Shown here piece after piece: positions 8,652-17,858 of a stretch of 64,000 nucleotides of DNA. Within the stretch, counting starts at the first letter, position 1. Every line of letters starts with the position of its first letter. The stretch is from Candidatus Babeliales bacterium. GTDB taxonomy: Bacteria > Babelota > Babeliae > Babelales > Chromulinivoraceae. The notes beneath the pieces are model-generated. The model saw only the letters and a list, made by a program, of their open reading frames with translations. It did no database searches and had not been told where the DNA came from. The translations under genes and the position numbers were made by a program. Where the stretch lies: positions 46,901 through 110,900 of the forward strand of contig JBAZWT010000002.1 of the NCBI GenBank assembly GCA_041660205.1, given 5' to 3'.

Positions 8652-8948
8652 TTACATACTGATTTCAATACGCCAACCATCAAAAAGCCAAGCCAGCCAT
8701 CCCATGGTTTTTTCATTTTTAATAGTTTGATCTGATGAATTTGATGACGCAGAGCCAGACTTACTAGATGTTTCAGTTGTAGCGTTAGAGTTATTTTTAA
8801 CTCTAACAAGAATAATCGGATCGCAGTCATTCTCTAAATTATCTTCTAAGATTTCACTTGATGTGGGAAGCACTGGACCAGAAGCAGCATGCACCATGCT
8901 TACAGATAACATCACAGCAAGAAACAGTATTTTTGACGTTTGCTTCAT
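8652..8948 (-). CDS. Small exported hypothetical protein
   Basis: 98 aa. A typical signal peptide ends at VHAA (residues 1-22); a Ser/Thr/Asn-rich linker follows (residues 52-76), then a short C-terminal aromatic patch MGWLAWLFDGWRIEISM. AAAAAGGATAG precedes ATG. The aromatic end could be a membrane-associating helix. Family not recognised. Confidence 0.6.
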   Translation of the reverse strand: MKQTSKILFLAVMLSVSMVHAASGPVLPTSSEILEDNLENDCDPIILVRVKNNSNATTETSSKSGSASSNSSDQTIKNEKTMGWLAWLFDGWRIEISM

Positions 8949-9031
8949 AACTATCCTTTTTTATATTTAATAATTTTATAACGCATAGGGCATGCTACTT
9001 TAAATTTTAAAGGTAGGCAAGAACGCTCATT

Positions 9032-9070
9032 ATTGAAAAAGGAACAGTTTAGCACCGTTCCTTTTTCAAT
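9032..9070 (-). terminator. Long inverted repeat terminator
   Basis: ATTGAAAAAGGAAC pairs perfectly with GTTCCTTTTTCAAT around an 11-base loop, just after the minus-strand gene that ends at 9088. U-rich stretches lie in the stem itself. Confidence 0.75.
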
Positions 9071-9087
9071 AAATTACTTAATATTTT

Positions 9088-10071
9088 TTACTCATTCCAA
9101 CCGTCAATAGCATCACACAAATCAGACCAAAAACTTTCTTGGCCATTTTTTTTACGTTCTATGCGGTTACGCTCTCGAGCTATTCTATTTCGACCTTTTT
9201 GGCTTCTTGCTTGTTGCTCCTCAGCATAAGCTTTCTTTTCTTCTGCTAAAGCCAGACGTTGTTTAACTTCTAATTCTTCTTGAGCCCTTTTTTCTTCTTT
9301 GCGAATTCTTGTTTCATCAATGTATGCTACAGAGCTGAGTAACTCTACACTCAGTTGTTCCATTTTATCGATCAACATTGGGTCACATGAAACATGTTGA
9401 CGAGTTTTATATAAAACCGTTAACGCATTTTGTAATTTTTGAATGCTATCATGCATTGGATAAAGTGAGTTACCCTGGCAGATTTTTCTAGCTAACTTTG
9501 TAATATCTTTTTCTTCAGTAGAAAAATTCCATGAAGCCATCACTGGAGTAAAGTAAGCAATAACTTGCAAAGCTGTCATACGCTCTGCCATATCATACAT
9601 TTTGTCATGCACCAATCTTACATCGGCAGCCCACTGCGAACGAAGATCACAGATAGTTTGGTATGCGTGCTGCATGCTTAGCGTGTTGTTCCATGGAGTT
9701 ACATAAGAATCATATCGATTACGTATCTCTAAATATGAACTTTGCACACGATTATCGAAACGATTTACTTCTCTTTCAAATTCCGGCACTCGAAGCATAA
9801 AAACTTGTACATCTTGAAGCGTTGCAATTTCTGATAACAATGTATGTATTTCTTTTGCACGGTCTCTGCTTAAAGCCTCTACTCGAGCTATTTTCACATC
9901 GTTAGATTCACGCTTAGCCCAATACACACCGGTTCCAACAGCAACAACAGTTACAGCCATTGCAGCAATAACAGTATTTTCATTATTTCGCTCCTGAATA
10001 TTGTTTTGGGCCTGAACATTTTCTGTTCCAACAAAAGCAAGACCAAGAATTAACATTAATTTTTTAAACAT
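9088..10071 (-). CDS. Exported coiled-coil protein
   Basis: 327 aa. Signal peptide (residues 1-21, ending VQA), a second hydrophobic stretch at about 33-51 (VIAAMAVTVVAVGTGVYWA) that could anchor the protein, a helical middle part, and a strongly charged coiled coil at about 250-310 (EEKRAQEELEVKQRLALAEE). It ends with SFWSDLCDAIDGWNE. Family not recognised. A 300-base AT-rich spacer separates it from the divergent gene at 10373. Confidence 0.6.
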   Translation of the reverse strand: MFKKLMLILGLAFVGTENVQAQNNIQERNNENTVIAAMAVTVVAVGTGVYWAKRESNDVKIARVEALSRDRAKEIHTLLSEIATLQDVQVFMLRVPEFEREVNRFDNRVQSSYLEIRNRYDSYVTPWNNTLSMQHAYQTICDLRSQWAADVRLVHDKMYDMAERMTALQVIAYFTPVMASWNFSTEEKDITKLARKICQGNSLYPMHDSIQKLQNALTVLYKTRQHVSCDPMLIDKMEQLSVELLSSVAYIDETRIRKEEKRAQEELEVKQRLALAEEKKAYAEEQQARSQKGRNRIARERNRIERKKNGQESFWSDLCDAIDGWNE

Positions 10072-10372
10072 ATAAATCTTTCATATTTTTTCAGAAGTAA
10101 AGTAATCAATAATTTATAGAGCTATGACTGATTGTTTCTCAAATTCATGTATTTTATCATAATTGCAAACATCTGGGCAAAATTTTCCAGAAAGTTTAAA
10201 TCGCTCAACAACTGCTGTTTTTACAAAATCAAGAGCCACAAGAAGAGATCGTGAGTAAAATTTAACAAAAAGAAATTAAATCATGAAAGTTTGCAACTTT
10301 AACCAAAAGTAATTATAGCTTTGAATACAATGTGAATTAAAACGCATCTTTAAATTAATTCGAAAAACTAAC
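10072..10372. other. Intergenic spacer between divergent genes
   Basis: 301 bases of AT-rich sequence between two divergently transcribed exported-protein genes. It should contain both promoters. I see no hairpin, repeat or small gene that I can support. Confidence 0.4.
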
Positions 10373-10735
10373 ATGCAAGCAAAATTAATATTGTTCATAT
10401 TTCTTTGTGTTTCACTACAATCAACAGTTTCTTTTTCAAGCGATTCTTCATCTTCAAAAAAATTATCAGCTCAACAACATGTTACCTTGGTATTTACAAA
10501 TTCAACCACTTCACCAAACCAGGTTCCAGAAAAATTAAAAAGAATTATGGAACAGTATCCTGATGCAAAAGAAGTCAAAGTGTATGACACCATATACATG
10601 AAAACGATTATTAACCAAGAGCGAGAAACATGGATAGCGCTTCCAAAGCTTTTAATACCTAAGCCAGAACCTTTAGAAACAGAACCAGTTAAACGGACAA
10701 ATCCTTTAAACGATGTTCAGTTAAAACTTTTCTAG
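10373..10735 (+). CDS. Small exported hypothetical protein
   Basis: 120 aa. Signal peptide MQAKLILFIFLCVSLQSTVSF, then a Ser-rich stretch, a compact segment around 'VPEKLKRIMEQYPDAKEVKVYDTIYM', and a Pro-rich end. No clear ribosome site precedes ATG. Family not recognised. Confidence 0.5.
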   Translation: MQAKLILFIFLCVSLQSTVSFSSDSSSSKKLSAQQHVTLVFTNSTTSPNQVPEKLKRIMEQYPDAKEVKVYDTIYMKTIINQERETWIALPKLLIPKPEPLETEPVKRTNPLNDVQLKLF

Positions 10736-10789
10736 CTGACCCTCTGAAGAATTATAAGCTCTAAGTCTTAACACTGTTCAAACGTTCAA

Positions 10790-13306
10790 TTAAGCTATCT
10801 TTTTTATTTTGATCAGCTTTACAACTTCAATCCAGCATGTTGTTACGAACACAATGCCAATTATTTGCAGCCATAAAGTAAGGGGTAAAGCGGTTGTTTT
10901 TAAATACGGATACAAAAACGAAACTGATGTAACCAGCCATGATATTCCCACCATCACAAACATCCAAAACACTCCAAAGTAGTTTGCAAAAAAACCTTGT
11001 TTAGTCAGTGGCTGATGTTCTTGTTTTAGATTTAATGCTAATAAAATATGACCCAAAAGCCATGCTACTAAAGCTACAGTTTGTGCTGTATTCACGTCAT
11101 ATCGGTAATACGCACTTACATATAAAAACACAATTCCAACTGCTAAGGCAATTCCGCTTTTAAAGATTTTAAGCAACAACGGTTTACCTAAAAATTCTGT
11201 TATTTTTTGTGAAGGCTGCTGCATCACTTCAGGCTCAATATCTTCAACTACAAAAATTGTTGATGATGCTAAATCCATTAACAACTCAATTAAAATTATT
11301 TGCATAGGAACAAAGGGAAACGGTATACCTAAAAATAGCGGCACTATAAACATTATGAGCAATATAAATTTAGCTGATAAATAAAACGTAAGACCTTTTT
11401 TAAAATTATCTAAGGCTGTTCTACCTATCGCTATCGCATCTGGAATATGAACGTAATTATCATCAGTTAAAATAAGATCTGACACTTCTTTTGCCAAATC
11501 AGTACCTATCTGGCCCATTGCAATTCCAACATCTGCAGCCTTGAGTGCAGGAGCATCATTGACACCATCTCCAATAACGGCAACCACTTCTTGTTGTTGC
11601 TTTAACATTTGTACTAAACGAAATTTCTGCATTGGTTCCATACGAGCAAAAATATTTGATTGACCCAATTGAAAGGCAAGCTCTTTGTCATCCATGCTTG
11701 CAAACTGCTCGCCTGTAATCACTTTACCCGGAATGCCAACTTCTAGCGCTATTGTTTGCGCCGTTAACGTATGATCACCTGTCACAATAAATGTTTTAAT
11801 GCCAGCCTGTGTTAACGCTGTAATCGCATCTTTAACTCCAGGCCGTACAGGATCTTTCATCACAGCTACTGCTAAAAAAGTAAGATTTTGCAAAGTATCC
11901 AATGTATCTTTATCGCTGTAAACAACTGCATACGTTGTCAGCTTAGATCCTAGACTAGCTTGCTGTCTAACTTGCTCTATCAATGAATTTTTTAAATCAA
12001 CCGACAGTGTCGATTGATTTACTATTGTTTCAGGGTTGCCGGTAATAAGATGCATAAATAAGTCGCCATCTTTATATACCAAATCACGCCATGGTTGTAG
12101 CTCTGAAAAGCCAGAAAATTTCACAGGGTGATTATTTTTTTTATCATTTCCTACCGCGAGCGCAACCGTTTTATCCGTAACGTGGTTACAGTAATCTGGC
12201 AGCGCTAATATTATTTTTTCTTTAAGATCTTCAGGCAATACTTTCGTAGGCCCTGATGAGGTTAAAAAAAGATCTAAAGACATTTTACTCTCAGTAATGG
12301 TTCCAGTCTTATCACTGACAACCGCTGAGACTTGACCAATTCCTTCAATACCAAACAGTCTTTTTGCAACCACTTGTTTTTTGGCAAGCATAAATGCTGC
12401 AAGTGATAAAGCCATAGTTATAATGATAGGCGGCTGACAAGGAATCATTAAAAATGTTAAAGCTAACCACGTCAACACCATTTCTTGCAGTTCAAGTCCT
12501 CTAAAAAAGCCAATTGCCGGGATAATGATGCTAACAACTACGGCAAAAATAGCTAACGCTTTTGCTAACTGGTCCATTGCAATTTGAACGACTGTTCTTT
12601 CATCTTGATATCCTTGAACATGCTGCGCAATTTTGCCAAATTCACTTTGTTGCCCAACAGCCATGACGATTGCTGTTCCTTCACCATTTAAAATCATAGT
12701 GCCAGAAAATATAGAATTTTTACGCTCTGCAATAGTTACATGCTGATCTACAGCAATATTTGCATCTTTTTCCACAGGTAAAGATTCACCCGTCAAAGAC
12801 GACTGGTTAACGCTGAGCCCGTGCGTGAGGAGCAGTCGTGCATCTGCAGCTACAAAAACTCCTTGGGATAAAATTAAAATATCGCCAACAACAATTTCAT
12901 TTGTTTTTATTTCGACTTCTTTCCCATTTCGAATAACTTTTGCCGTTGGATGTGCCATATTTTTTAATTCAAACATAATGCGATCAGTTCTGAATTTATT
13001 GATTAATTCAAGCGTGGCATACATCACCACTTCCAGAATCATAGCAATTGCACCGCCAATCTTACCGAAGATAAATGACAAAACTGCTATAGCAAGCAAT
13101 AAAAGCATCATTGGCTCTTGCACACTTTCTAAGATAATATCGATAATTGACCGAGGCTTTGTTTCTAAAAGATTGTTAGATCCATACTGCTTTCTATGGT
13201 CAATAACTTGTGCATCAGACAAACCTTGTTTAAGGTCAACACGTAAACTCTCGACGATTTTTTCTTTGGGAATACTCCACCATGAACTTTGTAGGCTATC
13301 TTTCAT
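10790..13306 (-). CDS. P-type cation-transporting ATPase (type II-like)
   Basis: 838 aa, complete. Order: N-terminal cation-ATPase domain (1-60), paired helices, actuator domain with TGES (172-175), helix 4, phosphorylation site DKTGT (D332), nucleotide domain, hinge TGDGVNDAP-type motif (GDGVNDAPALKAADVG), and C-terminal helices. The overall design matches Ca2+/H+/Na+-type ATPases. The helix-4 ion motif is unusual: IPCQPP (residues 288-293) in place of PEGL, so the helix-4 acidic ligand of SERCA-type pumps is missing. Helix 6 keeps an acidic pair (IELLMD). The transported ion therefore cannot be assigned. GGAG sits 4 bases before the start. Monocistronic. Confidence 0.88.
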   Translation of the reverse strand: MKDSLQSSWWSIPKEKIVESLRVDLKQGLSDAQVIDHRKQYGSNNLLETKPRSIIDIILESVQEPMMLLLLAIAVLSFIFGKIGGAIAMILEVVMYATLELINKFRTDRIMFELKNMAHPTAKVIRNGKEVEIKTNEIVVGDILILSQGVFVAADARLLLTHGLSVNQSSLTGESLPVEKDANIAVDQHVTIAERKNSIFSGTMILNGEGTAIVMAVGQQSEFGKIAQHVQGYQDERTVVQIAMDQLAKALAIFAVVVSIIIPAIGFFRGLELQEMVLTWLALTFLMIPCQPPIIITMALSLAAFMLAKKQVVAKRLFGIEGIGQVSAVVSDKTGTITESKMSLDLFLTSSGPTKVLPEDLKEKIILALPDYCNHVTDKTVALAVGNDKKNNHPVKFSGFSELQPWRDLVYKDGDLFMHLITGNPETIVNQSTLSVDLKNSLIEQVRQQASLGSKLTTYAVVYSDKDTLDTLQNLTFLAVAVMKDPVRPGVKDAITALTQAGIKTFIVTGDHTLTAQTIALEVGIPGKVITGEQFASMDDKELAFQLGQSNIFARMEPMQKFRLVQMLKQQQEVVAVIGDGVNDAPALKAADVGIAMGQIGTDLAKEVSDLILTDDNYVHIPDAIAIGRTALDNFKKGLTFYLSAKFILLIMFIVPLFLGIPFPFVPMQIILIELLMDLASSTIFVVEDIEPEVMQQPSQKITEFLGKPLLLKIFKSGIALAVGIVFLYVSAYYRYDVNTAQTVALVAWLLGHILLALNLKQEHQPLTKQGFFANYFGVFWMFVMVGISWLVTSVSFLYPYLKTTALPLTLWLQIIGIVFVTTCWIEVVKLIKIKKIA

Positions 13307-13398
13307 AAAACTCCATTTTCATCAATATATTTCTTAAGCAAATATACTGTACATGAGTTCAAAAAGAAAAAACAATCATAAAAAGACGTTGTATATAC

Positions 13399-14274
13399 CT
13401 AAAACTTCCATCCAATATCTACAGCAATATAATAATTATCTGTATTGATTTGATTGCCAAATAATTTTTGATACACAGCCCACGAAATACCACCCTGCAT
13501 AATAAAACGCTGCGTTGAAAACCATAACGATGGCCCTAGTAATATTTCATTGTTACCAGAATTTTGATCAACAGAGCCCGCTATGGTATTTCGTTGCTTA
13601 TACAAACCATGCATTTCCAGCATCCAACTAAAAATCCACTCATTAGATTTGTAGCTTATATTTTTGCAAATTCCACACTCGTATAAAAACTGATTACCAA
13701 ATTTAGTACCATTGCTGGATGTGGTTAAAATGGCACCAGCTGACGCAAAAGGATACCAATTGTTGCCCATACTACTTGCCGTTAATCCTAAAAAATAACT
13801 AGGTGCTCCAAAGCCCGTTGGAGGTTGTTTAATGCCGGAGCCTGTAGGAAAAGTCATGTTGACTACAAAGGTAAGTTGATTAGTTAAGGTCTCTTTATCT
13901 TTTTCATAAAAAGCATATTCAATTTGTACCAGTAAATCCTCTAAGCCTTTTGAAACTTGGTTGTTTTGTTGAAACTTAGCTGCAATTGGCTGCTGAATAA
14001 AAAGCGATAGATTATCTTTAATCCCATACAAAATGGTTGGCCAAACTTCGGTAAAGCTTTTACAGCAACCGTTCATGTAATCGGCGTATGCAAAAACTTG
14101 AAAATCACCTTTATCAACAATGTTTTGACCAAACCCTAGCAATGGTCCTGGTTGCTGCGATGTAGGTAAAGCTAAATTACCAATTTTTAACTGTCCAACA
14201 GTTTGATCCTCTGTGCAAAAAACCAACGAAAAATTAAACAGCACAGATAAAAAAATTAACATCGTTTTAATCAC
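13399..14274 (-). CDS. Outer-membrane beta-barrel candidate
   Basis: 291 aa from the GTG at 14274, chosen because AAAGGA lies 5 bases upstream and a signal peptide follows at once (KTMLIFLSVLFNFSLVFC); an upstream ATG at 14310 lacks a ribosome site. The mature protein has alternating strands, Gly and aromatic residues, and ends in ...IAVDIGWKF, the C-terminal Phe recognised by the BAM machinery. The pattern 'LPTSQQPGPLLGFGQNIVDKGDFQVFAY' resembles transporter-like barrels of the phenol-degradation MetA group, but this is weak. Function unknown. Confidence 0.6.
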   Translation of the reverse strand: MIKTMLIFLSVLFNFSLVFCTEDQTVGQLKIGNLALPTSQQPGPLLGFGQNIVDKGDFQVFAYADYMNGCCKSFTEVWPTILYGIKDNLSLFIQQPIAAKFQQNNQVSKGLEDLLVQIEYAFYEKDKETLTNQLTFVVNMTFPTGSGIKQPPTGFGAPSYFLGLTASSMGNNWYPFASAGAILTTSSNGTKFGNQFLYECGICKNISYKSNEWIFSWMLEMHGLYKQRNTIAGSVDQNSGNNEILLGPSLWFSTQRFIMQGGISWAVYQKLFGNQINTDNYYIAVDIGWKF

Positions 14275-14461
14275 ACATATCCTTTCAAGAATTTTATTGA
14301 AAGCTACCATAACCAGAGATCTGTAGCAATTTTCAAAATGTATGAGTAGTTTTTATCCTAAAAAACAATCTTTATTCATAGCACATAAAAAATGTATCTT
14401 TGTCTAAAAAATAGTTACCTTAAAAAATAATTAAAAATAATATTATTTTGAGTGAAATTAA

Positions 14462-15358
14462 ATGAAAAAAAATACTTTAGTGCTTACTTTACTCTTAGAA
14501 CTATCGAGCCATATGCCTGCTTGCGCTCTATCAATTGTGTACAACTTTCGCATCGCTCAAATCACTCGTCAACCAATTGCAAAGCAAACAATTAAAAGAC
14601 CAAATAGCCTCTCTCCACTTATATTTAATTTATTTCAAAAAACACATGGTTTTGATATTGCCGAAAATTATGCTGGTGGCTTGATCACCTACAATCGCGA
14701 CATCGCCAAACATTTTTATGTCAGAACAGATTTTGCCATGGCTCATGTTAACCAAACAGTTAACAATATTTCCAAAGTTGACGTCACAGAAGTTGACGAC
14801 ATTTTAATTACAGCTGGACGGAATATAACGATCAATGAAAAATCCAAAGTTACTCTTTCTGCTTTGCTCGGTATTCCTACTCACTCTGTTAAGACTTTAC
14901 AGCGAGTTGGCTTTGGAGCTGGACAAGTTGGCGTAGGTGTACAATTTGATGGTTTATACAAATGCAAAAAACCTTTCGATTTTTTATGGGGTACTCGTTA
15001 CAACTATTTTATCCCACGAACCGCTTTTGACTCCCTTGGCAATTGCTATAATTTCACGATAGGAAGCATTGCAGATATTTTAATTGCTTTACAAACAAAT
15101 ACTTCACTTAAACATGGTTTAGAGGGTGGCTATAGCGGACGATGGGGCTTTGGCATTACCGCAACTCCTCATATTGCAAACATTGAAAGATTCAATTACA
15201 TACGAAATAACGTCTATCTCGTATATAAATATACATTTTTAACAAAGCATGTTGCTCATCGATTACTGCTCAACGTTTCGTATGGATCTGATGCAAAACC
15301 AAGACTATATGGCTATAATGCAGTTATGATCTGGGGATCTTGGGGTGTTGCTTTTTAG
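14462..15358 (+). CDS. Outer-membrane beta-barrel candidate
   Basis: 298 aa. Signal peptide (MKKNTLVLTLLLELSSHMPACA), then amphipathic strands spaced about 10-12 residues apart, for example 'VGFGAGQVGVGVQFDGLY' and 'VYLVYKYTFL', ending in WGSWGVAF with terminal Phe. The start has only a weak TGAG-type ribosome site. It diverges from the barrel gene at 13399, with an AT-rich promoter region between. Family not recognised. Confidence 0.6.
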   Translation: MKKNTLVLTLLLELSSHMPACALSIVYNFRIAQITRQPIAKQTIKRPNSLSPLIFNLFQKTHGFDIAENYAGGLITYNRDIAKHFYVRTDFAMAHVNQTVNNISKVDVTEVDDILITAGRNITINEKSKVTLSALLGIPTHSVKTLQRVGFGAGQVGVGVQFDGLYKCKKPFDFLWGTRYNYFIPRTAFDSLGNCYNFTIGSIADILIALQTNTSLKHGLEGGYSGRWGFGITATPHIANIERFNYIRNNVYLVYKYTFLTKHVAHRLLLNVSYGSDAKPRLYGYNAVMIWGSWGVAF

Positions 15359-15488
15359 GTCAAAAGTTTTATAGATTCAGGCCCAATGTGTAACAATAAC
15401 AGTCTTTTGTTAAGTAAGGTTGTTGTATTAAGATTTTTCTCTTGATATACTGCTTTACAGATTCTTTTCTGAATCTTTCAAAATATAC

Positions 15489-15565
15489 GTGCCCGTAGCT
15501 CAGCTGGATAGAGCAACGGATTTCTAATCCGTAGGTCATTGGTTCGAATCCAATCGGGCACACCA
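15489..15565 (+). tRNA. tRNA-Arg (anticodon TCT), CCA encoded
   Basis: 77 bases. Acceptor arms GTGCCCG and CGGGCAC pair fully; D arm GCTC/GAGC; anticodon stem ACGGA/TCCGT with loop TTTCTAA (anticodon TCT, reads AGA); T arm ATTGG/CCAAT with TTCGAAT loop; discriminator A and genomic CCA. The 3' 30 bases overlap the last codons of the serine recombinase on the other strand, so this tRNA is the likely integration site of the neighbouring element. Confidence 0.95.
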
Positions 15566-17008
15566 CTTCAAACGATCACCCATTTCTACTATCAAATTAA
15601 ACGGTTTAAGTACGTCGTAGACGATGTTTTTGCCACTTAGGCGTAAGTTCTGAAGTAGGAACTTTAAAAGCTGGCGCTTTTCATCAACTTCAGAACCAAC
15701 AAAAAGATCATGAGCTTTATTTGTGAGCATAAGCACGTGCTGGACGATGATATAGTAATTATCATCAGCATTTTGAAGTTGGGCTATTTTGCTATTGACC
15801 GAGTCTAGTTGAGTTCTAAACTCTTGATAGAATTTGTCATAGTCGCTTTCAGTAATTCTCCCCTTGAGTTTATCAAGGTATAAATTATCCATCATCGTGC
15901 TTAAAGTTTTGTGTTCTTTGAAAAGAACTTTACTGTGCTGCTCATAGAAGTTTTTCTTTTGTGATTCTACATCATTAAGCATAGTGGTGAGTTGATCATG
16001 TATTTCTTCTGGTAGTTGTAGTTTTTTAAAGAAGTCTTGAAATTGCTGCGTTAGATCTTCTTCACGAATCCATGGAGCATCATGCTTACCATTAAACTGA
16101 GTACAGTGATAATAGACCAAGCCCTTATGTTTTTCTGGTGTAATAGTAAGACTGCAATCGCCACATCGAAGCAACCCACGGTAAATATAGGGCTTACCTG
16201 CATATTTAAATTTTTTCTTTTTAAATGATTCTTTTACGTCTTGCACTTTATCAAATAACTCCTTTGAAATAAGCGCTGGATATTTATGAGGATACTCAAC
16301 ATCTTTGCACACCATGATCCCATGATAGAATGGATTTTTGAGCATGTAATCAATGAAACTTTTTGGCCACGAAATATTGTAATCTTTTATAAGCTTTAAT
16401 CGTAAAAGATCCATCGAATAAGCACCCGTTGCGTATAGCTCAAAAGTAATACGAGCAATTGCAGCCTCATAATCCAAAACAATAATATTACTGCGGCCTT
16501 CTACTCGAATATTTTTATAACCATACGGAGCTTTGCCTGGCCACTCACCTTTGCGCAAAATCTGTTCTCGTGCTCGTTTGACGTTATCTGAAATAGCATC
16601 TGAATAATATTTGGCCAGTCCCAAGCTAATCCCGAACTGAAACTTTTCAACAGCAGAAATACGACTGGTAATTACTTGACCTTCAGAAGCAAAATGAAGT
16701 TCGATCTCATCACTAAGCGCCCGCTCATAAAGCGTTGAAATTCGTTTATCAAAAATATTACGTGATAATCGATCAACCTTATCGCAACATACGGCAATCT
16801 TTTCATCTTGAGCTAAGATAAAATCGATAATACGATCAAACTCATCCCGCTGAGTACCGTAGGCACTTTCATCAAAACTACATATTTTAAGAATCGTAAA
16901 GTTTTTACTTTGACAGTAACGCTCTAAGCGTGCAACTTGCGCTGGCAAAGAATTTCCAGCTTCTTTCTGTTCTTCGGTGCTCACGCGTGCGATCAAAATT
17001 GCTTTCAT
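15536..17008 (-). CDS. Large serine recombinase (integrase)
   Basis: 490 aa. N-terminal resolvase domain with the catalytic Ser in ARVSTEEQ (S10) and the conserved DKVDRLSRN segment (about 88-96), a recombinase domain with KAPYGYKN near residue 160, a zinc ribbon (CGDC ... YHC, about 279-303) and a C-terminal coiled coil. This architecture integrates and excises phages, ICEs and plasmids. The last nine residues (WCARLDSNQ) are encoded by the antisense of tRNA-Arg, and the stop lies inside the tRNA T arm/variable region. That suggests the attachment core lies within the tRNA 3' end and the native C-terminus was replaced on integration. Confidence 0.92.
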   Translation of the reverse strand: MKAILIARVSTEEQKEAGNSLPAQVARLERYCQSKNFTILKICSFDESAYGTQRDEFDRIIDFILAQDEKIAVCCDKVDRLSRNIFDKRISTLYERALSDEIELHFASEGQVITSRISAVEKFQFGISLGLAKYYSDAISDNVKRAREQILRKGEWPGKAPYGYKNIRVEGRSNIIVLDYEAAIARITFELYATGAYSMDLLRLKLIKDYNISWPKSFIDYMLKNPFYHGIMVCKDVEYPHKYPALISKELFDKVQDVKESFKKKKFKYAGKPYIYRGLLRCGDCSLTITPEKHKGLVYYHCTQFNGKHDAPWIREEDLTQQFQDFFKKLQLPEEIHDQLTTMLNDVESQKKNFYEQHSKVLFKEHKTLSTMMDNLYLDKLKGRITESDYDKFYQEFRTQLDSVNSKIAQLQNADDNYYIIVQHVLMLTNKAHDLFVGSEVDEKRQLLKFLLQNLRLSGKNIVYDVLKPFNLIVEMGDRLKWCARLDSNQ

Positions 17009-17038
17009 GAAGATATCTCGAGATGTTAGTTATTGGTA

Positions 17039-17413
17039 TTAATTTTTTCTAATAGTGCTTGGTAAAGAAATATGAAGGTTTTTACCGTGCTCTGTTGTAA
17101 CGGTAAATTTTTTACAACCAAGTCCCTTTAAAACCTTAAAGAATATTTTTAAACTATAATCTTTGCTGTCACCTGAGCGCATAGATTGAATTACTGCTGG
17201 TGATACACCAGCTTCTTTTGCAAGCTTACGAACTGATAATTCTTTTTGATTGGTGATAGCTATTAAAAGCTCAGACAGTAATAGTTCTTGATATTCTTCG
17301 TCATATTTTTGACGTTGTTTTGGGGTCATAGATTCATAGAGACGTTCACTGGTTGTTTTTGGAGTAGTATCTATTTGCTCAGATTGAGCTTTTTTTGTTA
17401 TTTTTTTATTCAT
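17039..17413 (-). CDS. HigA-like XRE-family antitoxin
   Basis: 124 aa. A helix-turn-helix of the Xre/Cro type at about 58-80 (SVRKLAKEAGVSPAVIQSMR), preceded by a basic and Thr-rich N-terminus. It starts 8 bases before the end of the HigB-like gene, with AAGGATC as ribosome site. Toxin-first order and overlap fit HigBA modules, in which the antitoxin neutralises the toxin and represses the operon. It lies between the replication gene and the recombinase. Confidence 0.75.
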   Translation of the reverse strand: MNKKITKKAQSEQIDTTPKTTSERLYESMTPKQRQKYDEEYQELLLSELLIAITNQKELSVRKLAKEAGVSPAVIQSMRSGDSKDYSLKIFFKVLKGLGCKKFTVTTEHGKNLHISLPSTIRKN

Positions 17414-17798
17414 AGTAAGATCCTTTTTTTACACGATATTCATAATCGCTATAACATCTTTGTGCTTTAGCCTTATCGGGCAGAGACATTTTATCAGATT
17501 TTTTTTCATACGCATTAGTAATGATTATTTTTGAACCAGTAAAGAAGAAACAAAAAAAACGATCTGGTTTTGGCTTAAAAGCATATATTCCATCATGTTC
17601 ATTGTTAAATTTTTCAGTATTTTGAATTTCTCCCTGGTTAGCCATCAATTTTACTAACTTCATAAATTGTTTTCGTCGCGCTAATGTTAATTGATCATAA
17701 TATTTTAGAGCTGAGCTTTTCCCTTGATCATTAAAATACCATTCAACTGTAAATTCTGGACCAATATAGATTATATATTCTTGATCTTTTCGAATCAT
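17406..17798 (-). CDS. HigB/RelE-like toxin (phage Gp49-like)
   Basis: 130 aa. The pattern 'YYDQLTLARRKQFMKLVKLMANQGEI' followed by 'FNNEHDGIYAFKPKPDRFFCFFF...KIIITNAYEKKSDKM' matches phage-derived Gp49-like/HigB proteins of the RelE fold, which are ribosome-dependent mRNA interferases. The conserved FKPKxxRFFCF strand and the final 'A.KKS.K.P' signature are present. First gene of the toxin-antitoxin pair, with overlapping antitoxin downstream. Confidence 0.75.
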   Translation of the reverse strand: MIRKDQEYIIYIGPEFTVEWYFNDQGKSSALKYYDQLTLARRKQFMKLVKLMANQGEIQNTEKFNNEHDGIYAFKPKPDRFFCFFFTGSKIIITNAYEKKSDKMSLPDKAKAQRCYSDYEYRVKKGSYYE

Positions 17799-17858
17799 TA
17801 CTCACCATTTTTTTTAATAACACAATAGAAATATTGTACTATGACCTAAGTACAAACG

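Noticed and set aside
12825..13337. 170-aa plus-strand frame inside the ATPase gene
   Set aside because: Antisense shadow of the P-type ATPase; no ribosome site and Ser/Ile-rich composition typical of shadows.
15369..15566. Minus-strand frame across the tRNA region with 'CPIGFEPMTYGLE' product
   Set aside because: This is the usual artefact of translating the antisense of a tRNA gene; the tRNA-Arg call explains it.
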